From Lachnospiraceae bacterium (lineage in GTDB: Bacteria; Bacillota; Clostridia; Lachnospirales; Lachnospiraceae): 18,008 nucleotides of DNA. The notes beneath the pieces were generated by a model. The model had not been told where the DNA came from and searched no databases. It saw only the letters and a list, made by a program, of their open reading frames with translations. The DNA lies in contig DNJM01000081.1 in the NCBI GenBank assembly GCA_003489085.1, positions 1 to 18,008 of the forward strand, read 5' to 3'. Both the position numbers and the translations under genes were made by a program. Positions 1 through 6,297 of this stretch are shown one piece after another (positions within the stretch are counted from its first letter, which is position 1; every line of letters starts with the position of its first letter).

Positions 1-209
1 CTGGAAAAAGAAATGTATTTACAGTGTGGATTCTGATGCACGAAGCTTTTTAACAGGTCCACCGTATGATCCTTGCTCCCGTCATCAATAAAAATCCATT
101 CATACTCTGCCCCTTCTATCTGCCGCAGCACCTTTTCTGTTTCTTTATAAAAAAGCGGCAGCACCTTTTCTTCATTATAACAAGGTACAATTACACTGAT
201 TCGATCCAT
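1..209 (-). CDS. Family 2 glycosyltransferase, N-terminal fragment (cut by window edge)
   Basis: Only the first 69 codons or so lie in the window. The reading frame starts at the ATG at 209 and begins MDRISVIVPCYNEE, the classic GT2 (GT-A fold) nucleotide-sugar binding start, followed about 35 residues later by WIFIDDGSKDHT, the first acidic motif of the family. An AGGGAGA ribosome binding site sits 9-15 bases upstream. It starts 5 bp after the stop of the gtrA-like gene and so belongs to the same operon. In three-component glycosylation systems this enzyme (CsbB/GtrB/DPM1-like) moves a sugar from UDP-sugar to undecaprenyl phosphate on the cytoplasmic face. The C-terminal membrane helices that would confirm the CsbB/GtrB class are off the window, so that subclass is inferred from context. 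Confidence 0.9.
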   Translation of the reverse strand, partial: MDRISVIVPCYNEEKVLPLFYKETEKVLRQIEGAEYEWIFIDDGSKDHTVDLLKSFVHQNPHCKYISFS

Positions 210-214
210 ATAAA

Positions 215-646
215 CTACTCTCCCTTCTGAAAAATCTTATATTTACATAGGCCATAGTTGCCCAGCACGGTCACAATACTGACCAGAAGCTTGGCCGCAA
301 TCGGATGTATATGAAGCTGGTCCACAAACAGCCACAGCAGCACTGTCTCTGCTGCTAGCGTCAACAGGCGCAGAGAGACAAATTCTGCAAATTCCTTACC
401 GATCTGATTGTGGGAACGAAATACAAATCCCCGGTTCATTCCATAGGCAGCCAGTACGGCTCCGATCCAGGCCAATCCATTGGCCACCAGATAGGGACAG
501 GACAGCTCCAGTAATCCCCCGTACAAAATATAGCTTACAGCAGTCGTTATTCCGCCTGCCAGAATATAGGCTCCTAATTCTCTGCTTCGTTTCAATGCTC
601 TGCCCCCTGTCTTCGTCTGTTTTTTCGCCGGCATTTCCACAGACAT
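215..646 (-). CDS. GtrA-family membrane protein, putative lipid-linked sugar flippase
   Basis: The 143-residue product has four predicted membrane helices (about residues 26-48, 52-72, 88-110 and 115-135) and the family features AGGITTAVSY near the first helix, the Asn-Arg in YGMNRGFVF after the second, and a final LGNYGLCKYKIF; all fit GtrA/GtcA (PF04138). Family members are thought to flip undecaprenyl-phosphate-sugar outward, or to assist that step. It lies between yfhO-like and GT2 genes. The start is uncertain. The ATG at 646 lies 55 bp inside the upstream gene, with a GGGGA 11 bases before it. A TTG at 595 overlaps the upstream stop codon (TTGA), has AGGGGG 7 bases upstream, and would give a 126-residue protein starting just before helix 1, as is usual for the family. 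Confidence 0.88.
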   Translation of the reverse strand: MSVEMPAKKQTKTGGRALKRSRELGAYILAGGITTAVSYILYGGLLELSCPYLVANGLAWIGAVLAAYGMNRGFVFRSHNQIGKEFAEFVSLRLLTLAAETVLLWLFVDQLHIHPIAAKLLVSIVTVLGNYGLCKYKIFQKGE

Positions 647-3120
647 CGTATCCAGATTCCCCAGGATATGAATGCTGCCGCCTGTCCGCTCCTCCTTCCC
701 GGCGGACTGAAATACATCTGAATGTGATGCTTTCCTTCGTCAAGTTCAGCTCCTGCAAACGCTTCATTCACGATCTGGATTGGCACTTTTTCGCCATCCA
801 CGCGCAGCTCCATTCCCTTTTGTTCCGGAATTGAGGTCACAAAATATCCATTCTGTTTTCCCTCCACTCTGCAGTCCAGCACCAGCTGTTTCCCTGACAG
901 CAGCGCATCCCAGCGTTTTACCTCTGCCGAATCCTCCGTTTCTTCTGCTGCTGTCACCTGCTGTTCTGTCAGCACCTGTTCCGGCAGACAGTTCCAGCTG
1001 ATATCCGTTATTTCATATTTCCCCTGGGACAGCGTAATCTGAAATCTATTCATTCCGTCCTCTTCCCTTGCACGGAATATATAATGAAAGCAGGTATTCT
1101 CATTCGGATAGGCAGCGGATGCACCGGACAGCTTATTACGAATCTGATTGATATCAATCACAACCGGGCTCTCTGTCTGATTCTTTACCTGGAAGGATAA
1201 TTCCAGAATAGTATCCTGCACTGCCTCCGGCAATTCTCCTGTCAATGAACACTTTTCCAACACGTCCAGCAGCCAGCCATTCTCTGTTTTGCTGATCTGC
1301 ACCGTATCCGGGATGTCCCAGCTCTTCCACTGCGGCTCCCAGGCCGCCGTTTTCGTTTCCCACAGTACTTCCTCCGCTTCCGGTACGATCGTATACCTCA
1401 TCAGGGCCTCCGTTTTCTCTGCTTCGGAAAGGCTCTGAAACTGTACTGCCGACATCAGCCTGTCCGCCGTATAAGCCATTGGGAGTACGGATGGATTTTC
1501 CGCCAGCACCTGGCTTCCGTATGTTTCCACTTCCCGGTAGCCGCCTGGAATCCGGTCCGCATCCGTCAGCAGATAACGGATTCCCATAAATTGCAGCAGG
1601 AAAGGATTCTCATCCGTCAGAAGCGCTACCCGGTTATTGATTCGAATCGGTGTCTGCAGCTGATTATAAATGACATCTGCATAAGCAGCATTGGTGATGG
1701 AGGAATACATACTGCTCTTCTGCTGGTTCGCCAGAGCAACCCGGTTACAGGAGGCAAGCGGTTCTGTCAGCTGTTCTGCCCGATACAGCCGATTTTCCAA
1801 AGCGGCTGACTGTACTGTCTCCTGAGATTCTACGGCAGCTGCTTCTTCCTTTCCGACAAATTCCTCCTGCCGGTTTGTATATACGAACAGTACACAGGGC
1901 ACCAAAAGCAGTATGCAGACGGATACTGCCCATTCCTTTTTATGTCTCCTGTCATCTGTCCGTATCCTCTGCCACAGGCAGACCAGTGCCAGCACCAGAA
2001 TATCCAGAAGTACCATACGGGCCCGTTCTCTTCCTGCCAGCAGATCCATCCCGATGACAATCGGAATCCCCATCAGAAGCGGCCAGAGGCGCCATCGTAC
2101 TTCGACCCGATGCATAGCCTGCAGAAGCCTGGCACAGGTCAATAACACCATCGGCAGAAAGGGGATCAGAGCCTTTGGCCTCCCATACAGCAGTCCGTTC
2201 AGAATCCAGGCCGCGCCGCCCCAGAAGGAAATCACAAGCCAGATCGCACATTCCCTCCGATATTTCTTTTCCGCCAGTCCTGTCAGAAGCAGATATAATA
2301 CGAGAAATGTCAGTCCCATTCCATAAGCCCCATACAGAAGTCCTTCTGTTCCATTCGGTATACCGAACAGCTCCCACGCTGAAGCATTGTCACTGCTCCT
2401 GTGATGTTCCAGCAGCACCATTGCAGTGGGTACCAGCAGCATAGCAGCCATTCCAACGGAAAGCGCTGCTGTTCCGATATAACCTGCATACGCCTTCCTG
2501 TTCTTCCAGCCCTCCTGCTCCATCCAATACCAGCCAACAACCGCCAGACAGGCAATGGAAAAATAAAAGCTGTGTATATGGATCAGGAAAAGACACCCCG
2601 CCAGAAGAACCGGCTTCCTCTTTTTTACACTCAGAAGTGCCGCCAGCAGAAACGGCATATAATTGACGAACATAATCTGCCGATGTGCCTGAAAAAAGCA
2701 CGCTGCCGTCATAAAAAGTACCGTAACCGGAAATGCAATTGCCTCCTCCAGCTCCTCTTCCAGAAGCCATCGATAAAACAGAAGCACCGATGCCAGATAT
2801 CCTGACAGTACATATCCGATCAGAATAGGCATCATCGGCACTTCCGGGAACAGACATCCAATCAATATATCCGGCCGAAAATACCCATAATAGGAAAATT
2901 GAAATCCATTACTTCCACCGCCAAGCGGAAGAAATGCAGGTGCCAGCGTCTTCTGACTGACACAGGCATCCCGGATCGTCTCTGCCAGGGCGGTATGCTG
3001 GCTGAACCAATCCACATGCGATCCATATACGGCTCCCTCCGGCACAGACAGCACCAGCAGCACTGTCAGCAGAATTGTAAAAAATATTGCCGCGGCAAAA
3101 TGATTTTTTTGCTTCTTCAT
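592..3120 (-). CDS. YfhO-family GT-C membrane glycosyltransferase
   Basis: An 842-residue polytopic membrane protein of the YfhO family (PF09586), close to the usual family length. Residues 9-27 form the first helix. It is followed by an outside loop with Asp37 in VDWFSQH, a plausible GT-C catalytic acid, and LPLGGGSNGF, a typical YfhO loop. Further helices run to about residue 415, then comes a long extracytoplasmic domain (about 420-805), then a final hydrophobic stretch and a basic tail. In Bacillus subtilis and Listeria, YfhO proteins transfer a sugar from a C55 carrier onto lipoteichoic acid. Here the GtrA-like and GT2 partners follow directly. The ATG at 3120 has a GGGAG 8 bases upstream. 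The acceptor polymer and the sugar cannot be read from the sequence. The first gene of its operon, it faces the two-component genes across a 193-bp divergent region. Confidence 0.88.
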   Translation of the reverse strand: MKKQKNHFAAAIFFTILLTVLLVLSVPEGAVYGSHVDWFSQHTALAETIRDACVSQKTLAPAFLPLGGGSNGFQFSYYGYFRPDILIGCLFPEVPMMPILIGYVLSGYLASVLLFYRWLLEEELEEAIAFPVTVLFMTAACFFQAHRQIMFVNYMPFLLAALLSVKKRKPVLLAGCLFLIHIHSFYFSIACLAVVGWYWMEQEGWKNRKAYAGYIGTAALSVGMAAMLLVPTAMVLLEHHRSSDNASAWELFGIPNGTEGLLYGAYGMGLTFLVLYLLLTGLAEKKYRRECAIWLVISFWGGAAWILNGLLYGRPKALIPFLPMVLLTCARLLQAMHRVEVRWRLWPLLMGIPIVIGMDLLAGRERARMVLLDILVLALVCLWQRIRTDDRRHKKEWAVSVCILLLVPCVLFVYTNRQEEFVGKEEAAAVESQETVQSAALENRLYRAEQLTEPLASCNRVALANQQKSSMYSSITNAAYADVIYNQLQTPIRINNRVALLTDENPFLLQFMGIRYLLTDADRIPGGYREVETYGSQVLAENPSVLPMAYTADRLMSAVQFQSLSEAEKTEALMRYTIVPEAEEVLWETKTAAWEPQWKSWDIPDTVQISKTENGWLLDVLEKCSLTGELPEAVQDTILELSFQVKNQTESPVVIDINQIRNKLSGASAAYPNENTCFHYIFRAREEDGMNRFQITLSQGKYEITDISWNCLPEQVLTEQQVTAAEETEDSAEVKRWDALLSGKQLVLDCRVEGKQNGYFVTSIPEQKGMELRVDGEKVPIQIVNEAFAGAELDEGKHHIQMYFSPPGRRSGQAAAFISWGIWIRCLWKCRRKNRRRQGAEH

Positions 3121-3177
3121 AAACCTTTCTCCCTTTTCAAGCCATTCTCTTATGTCACTAATATCATTGTAGAATCC

Positions 3178-3220
3178 ATTTCTTAATAATCCTCGAAAGG
3201 ATTTCTAAAGATTTCTTAAG
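3178..3220. repeat. Decamer direct repeats, candidate response-regulator operator
   Basis: Three near-identical decamers lie between the divergent genes: ATTTCTTAAT at 3178-3187, ATTTCTAAAG at 3201-3210 and ATTTCTTAAG at 3211-3220, with a weaker half (ATTTTCCTCT) at 3221-3230. The second and third are exactly 10 bp apart, one helical turn, the usual arrangement for OmpR/PhoB-type regulators, which bind direct repeats head-to-tail. A 6-bp inverted repeat (AATCCT CGAA AGGATT, 3188-3203) sits between the copies. The array ends about 25 bp upstream of a -10 box that lacks a good -35, consistent with activation by the adjacent regulator. Binding is inference. Confidence 0.5.
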
Positions 3221-3245
3221 ATTTTCCTCTATTACTTTTACATCG

Positions 3246-3253
3246 TGTATAAT
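3246..3253 (+). promoter_or_regulatory. -10 element of the two-component operon promoter
   Basis: TGTATAAT contains a perfect TATAAT at 3248-3253, giving a start site near 3260 and a leader of about 54 bases. No consensus -35 lies 16-18 bp upstream (the 3225-3230 hexamer is TCCTCT). The decamer repeats cover that position instead, which suggests an activator-dependent promoter. Confidence 0.5.
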
Positions 3254-3313
3254 AAGCCATAAGATAGATTTTATTCACAGACAGCATTTCATTGCTTACG
3301 GAAAGGACTTTCT

Positions 3314-4084
3314 ATGGAAGAAACACATATCTTAGTCGTTGATGATAACCCGGAGATCCGGGAAATTATTCATATATTACTGCAGGGAGAAGGCTTCATT
3401 ACCACGGAAGCTGCTGACGGAATACAGGCACTCGCTGCTTTACGGGAGCGGGATTTTGATCTGATTATCCTGGATATTATGATGCCGCAGCTAAACGGCT
3501 ATCAGACTTGTCTGGAAATCCGTAAAACCTGTAATGCACCGATTCTCTTTTTAAGCGCCCGCACAAAGGAAAGTGACAAGACGCTCGGTTTTTCCAGCGG
3601 CGGAGATGACTATCTTGCAAAACCATTTTCCTATAATGAGCTGGTCAGCCGGGCCAAGGCGCTGATCCGTCGGTATCAGATCTATCAGGGCAAACAGGCC
3701 TCCTCCAATGCCGATGCACCGGGCATCTCTTTTTCGCCTGCAATGCATAATGAAAAAAATACACCGGCAGTGCATACGCAAGCCTCCCCTCTGACCTATC
3801 ATCATCTTACAATCGATGAGCAGAGGGAAACCGTCATGAGCGGAGAGACTCTGCTGGAACTGACCGATACGGAATACGCACTTCTCCTGTTGTTCCTGAA
3901 AAACCGGAAACAGGTTTTCTCCGCCGAACGTATCTATGAAACGATCTGGCAGGAACCATATTATTATGGTGCTAATAACACTGTTATGGTACATATCCGG
4001 AATCTGCGCAAAAAGATTGAACCGGACCCTGCGCATCCGATCCTGATTAAAACCATCTGGGGAAGGGGATATCGATGTGATTAA
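3314..4084 (+). CDS. OmpR/PhoB-family response regulator
   Basis: A 256-residue DNA-binding response regulator. The receiver domain (about 4-118) shows the acidic pair Asp10-Asp11, phosphoacceptor Asp54 in LIILDIMMP, switch Ser81 and Lys103 in the LAKPF motif. A linker of about 40 residues, longer than usual and rich in Ser, Ala and Pro, leads to a winged-helix effector (about 165-255) with TDTEYALLLLFLKN, NTVMVHIRNLRKKIE and the family end TIWGRGYRCD. All catalytic residues are present, so it should be a working phosphorylation-dependent regulator. AAAGGA precedes the ATG. It overlaps the sensor kinase gene by 8 bp, which suggests translational coupling. Being divergent from the glycosylation operon makes that operon and itself the most obvious targets; the signal is unknown. 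Confidence 0.95.
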   Translation: MEETHILVVDDNPEIREIIHILLQGEGFITTEAADGIQALAALRERDFDLIILDIMMPQLNGYQTCLEIRKTCNAPILFLSARTKESDKTLGFSSGGDDYLAKPFSYNELVSRAKALIRRYQIYQGKQASSNADAPGISFSPAMHNEKNTPAVHTQASPLTYHHLTIDEQRETVMSGETLLELTDTEYALLLLFLKNRKQVFSAERIYETIWQEPYYYGANNTVMVHIRNLRKKIEPDPAHPILIKTIWGRGYRCD

Positions 4085-5432
4085 ACGGATCCAAAATCAA
4101 AAGCTTAGAACCAAAATGCTGCTTTTACTCCTGGCTGCCGCTGTTCTTAGCATTCTGCTATTTGCCTTTCTCTGGAACCTGCAGCCGCACTTCTGGAAGA
4201 TGGTCGGCCGGATTCCCGGCTTTGATCTCGATCAGGAAGCCTTTGAAAAAACGCTGCAGGAAGAAGCCGGGAAATACACTCTCCCGGAGACAGGTTCCAC
4301 GGAGCAGGACGCAGAGGAACAGCTGAAAGGTTTTCTGGATCTGGCAGATGCCTATACCGGCATGGCTGTTTACGATGAGGAAAGCGGATGGTACATCTGC
4401 AGTACCTATCCATCTATTATGGATCAGTTGGTTTTTGGTTCTCCGATCGATGTCGGCTACCGAATGACGCGTGGAAAAGGAGAAACCTTTTTTCAGACAG
4501 CCGTATCCTTTCAGAATAAGGACGCGTTAATCAATATTACCTCTTATCACGCCTCCCGGGTCGTATATCCTTATTTTTTCTTCTGTCTGGCAGCCAGTAT
4601 TCTTTTCTTTCTCTTCTGCATCCTTGCTTTTATCCGGCGAAAAATGGATGCCGTATTGCAGATCAAAGAGGAGGTACTGCGGATGGCCTCCGGGGACCTT
4701 ACCCATTCGTTACCGGATTTTGGAGAGGATGAGATCGGCATTCTCTCAGAAGAGCTGGATCATCTACGCCTTACTTTGGATGAACAGATTCGTCAGGAAA
4801 CCGCCAGCCGCCAGGCCAATCAGGATCTGATTACGACCATGTCCCACGATCTGCGGACACCGCTTACGATTCTGCGCGGCTATCTGGAAGTCCTGCAGTT
4901 AAAAAAAGCTCCCCCTGCCATGCAGGAAGAGTACCTGGAGCGCTGCCTTCAGAAGACAGATGATATTAAAAATATGACGGATAAGATGTTTGAATATGCT
5001 CTGATTTATGAGGAAACAGAACAGATTGATCCTGTTCCGATGAAGATTGATTTTCTTGCGCAATGCCTGAACGACAACTGTGATTTTCTTCAACTGGCCG
5101 GCTTCACTGTCCAGCTCTCACTTGCAGAAACAGATGCTTATTTACTCGGAGATAATATCATATTAAAACGGATTTTCCACAATCTGTTTTCTAACATTCT
5201 AAAATATGGGGACAAGAGAAAACCGGTACAGATCGTAAGCGAAATGGACGCCCAAACCTTTAAAGTTACCATACAGAATGGAATCCGCCAGGATACGGCT
5301 AATATCGAGAGCAATCGAATCGGCCTTCAGAGCGCTGAGAAAATGGCCGAACTTCATAAGGGCAGTCTGTATGTTTTTCAGGGAGAGGATACCTACAGCG
5401 CCGTTCTGCGGCTGCCGGCGGAGCAAATATAA
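4077..5432 (+). CDS. Two-component sensor histidine kinase (HAMP, HisKA, HATPase)
   Basis: A 451-residue membrane kinase starting at GTG 4077 inside the regulator gene, with AGGGG upstream. Helix 1 (about 14-33) and helix 2 (about 164-186) flank an extracytoplasmic sensor of about 130 residues with no obvious known fold. A HAMP linker follows (about 187-240), then the dimerisation/phosphoacceptor helix with His257 in TMSHDLRTPLTILRGYL, and an ATPase domain with the N-box HNLFSNILKYGD (about 368-379). The usual DxGxG ATP-lid motif is not present: the matching place reads NGIRQDTANIESNRIGL, so the first Asp is Asn401, while the later Gly-Leu (G2) is kept. This may be a subfamily variant with reduced or altered ATP handling. 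It is the evident partner of the adjacent regulator. Confidence 0.94.
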   Translation: MIKRIQNQKLRTKMLLLLLAAAVLSILLFAFLWNLQPHFWKMVGRIPGFDLDQEAFEKTLQEEAGKYTLPETGSTEQDAEEQLKGFLDLADAYTGMAVYDEESGWYICSTYPSIMDQLVFGSPIDVGYRMTRGKGETFFQTAVSFQNKDALINITSYHASRVVYPYFFFCLAASILFFLFCILAFIRRKMDAVLQIKEEVLRMASGDLTHSLPDFGEDEIGILSEELDHLRLTLDEQIRQETASRQANQDLITTMSHDLRTPLTILRGYLEVLQLKKAPPAMQEEYLERCLQKTDDIKNMTDKMFEYALIYEETEQIDPVPMKIDFLAQCLNDNCDFLQLAGFTVQLSLAETDAYLLGDNIILKRIFHNLFSNILKYGDKRKPVQIVSEMDAQTFKVTIQNGIRQDTANIESNRIGLQSAEKMAELHKGSLYVFQGEDTYSAVLRLPAEQI

Positions 5433-5476
5433 AATCGCATCTGCAGCATGTATTCATTTTGCCGCAGATGCGATTT
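5432..5476. terminator. Inverted repeat between convergent units, likely bidirectional terminator
   Basis: A perfect 13-bp inverted repeat, AAATCGCATCTGC (5432-5444) and GCAGATGCGATTT (5464-5476), encloses a 19-base loop and begins at the last base of the kinase stop codon. Read on the minus strand the stem is followed by TTTTATATTT, a fair U-tract for ending the adhE-kinase transcript. On the plus strand the U-tract is only three bases. It probably serves both directions, better for minus. Confidence 0.65.
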
Positions 5477-5523
5477 CGCCCGTAGGACTTTATTTATGAA
5501 GAGTCAGGAAGGACTGTTATGAT

Positions 5524-6279
5524 TTATTGATATTCGCAGACATCAATCCATCTCATCAGGAATTCTTTTTCCAGCTCGTTGTCTTTTGTCAGCTGTGCAG
5601 CAGCTACGATCGGAAGCCATTTCTGCACATACTGCTTTGCAGTGTCACTCTTCTTGCAGAAGGTATCCAGATAAAGCTCTGCCAGCTTTTCATCCTTCAG
5701 TGCGAACAGAAGGTAAGTCATTGCTGCGTCGGCGCTTGCATTTCCCTGCGTAGCATGTGCCCAGTCGATCACTGCCATGGTACCGTCTTCTGCTACAATC
5801 ACATTAGTAGGATTGAAATCCCCATGGCATACCTTGGTATGCTTCGGCATTCCGTCCAGGCGGGTTAAGAGTTCATATCTCTGTGTGGCATCCAGTTCTG
5901 TCAGGCTGTTGATCTGGCGGATTAATTTGTCTTTCAGCTTATTCAACAGCGGAGCCTTCTTCTCGTGAATCGAAAGCTGCAGATCAACAAACTGTTCCAT
6001 GTATGCAGCCGTTTTTTCCGGATTCTCTTCCATCAGCTGTGCCAGCGTCTTACCCTCTTTATACTCCAATGTAAGCGCCCAGTTTCCCTCGATCTGGCAT
6101 ACGTTCAATACCTTTGCCACCGCAAGCCCGGTCTCTTCAATTCTTGCCTGGTTCAGAGCTTCATTAAATACATCTGCCTTCGGATGGCTTTCGCTGAATA
6201 CTTTTACGATGCCTTCTTCGCATTTATATACTTTTTTATGGGGACGTTCAACAATGATATTATTTGCTTCTAACTTCAT
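5524..6279 (-). CDS. APH-fold phosphotransferase/kinase-like protein
   Basis: A 251-residue protein of the aminoglycoside phosphotransferase/choline kinase fold (PF01636). It shows the N-lobe Lys26 in IVKVF, the catalytic loop HGDFNPTNVIV (His152, Asp154, Asn159) and the metal-binding Asp172 in AVIDWAHA, so the kinase core looks intact. The N-terminus is short for a true resistance enzyme, and the overall pattern resembles a paralogous APH-like group common in Clostridia and Fibrobacter (TIGR02172-type; recalled, not searched). It starts 18 bp after adhE stops, with AGGAGG 7 bases before the ATG, and shares adhE's promoter. That context argues for a metabolic or housekeeping small-molecule kinase rather than antibiotic resistance. 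The substrate is unknown. Transcription probably ends at the inverted repeat 5432-5476. Confidence 0.85.
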   Translation of the reverse strand: MKLEANNIIVERPHKKVYKCEEGIVKVFSESHPKADVFNEALNQARIEETGLAVAKVLNVCQIEGNWALTLEYKEGKTLAQLMEENPEKTAAYMEQFVDLQLSIHEKKAPLLNKLKDKLIRQINSLTELDATQRYELLTRLDGMPKHTKVCHGDFNPTNVIVAEDGTMAVIDWAHATQGNASADAAMTYLLFALKDEKLAELYLDTFCKKSDTAKQYVQKWLPIVAAAQLTKDNELEKEFLMRWIDVCEYQ

Positions 6280-6297
6280 GATAATTCCTCCTGTTTT

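Noticed and set aside
1913..2326. A 137-codon open frame on the plus strand, opposite the yfhO-like gene
   Set aside because: Its protein is Ser/Arg/Pro-rich low-complexity sequence without a known motif or ribosome binding site. It is the antisense shadow of a well-supported membrane protein gene; several similar frames in 1591-2805 fail in the same way.
3160..3200. A yfhO promoter on the minus strand with TACAAT at 3171-3166
   Set aside because: The -10 match is fair, but no acceptable -35 exists at 16-18 bp, and another weak pair (TTAAGA/TATTAG) is just as likely, so no position could be supported.
3188..3203. The inverted repeat AATCCT-CGAA-AGGATT as a terminator
   Set aside because: A 6-bp AT-rich stem without a U-tract on either side, in a divergent promoter region where no transcript needs ending. 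Kept only as a possible operator element.
5524..6279. Aminoglycoside resistance gene
   Set aside because: The fold motifs match, but the protein is short and diverged from true resistance enzymes, and it lies in a fermentation operon with no mobile element nearby.
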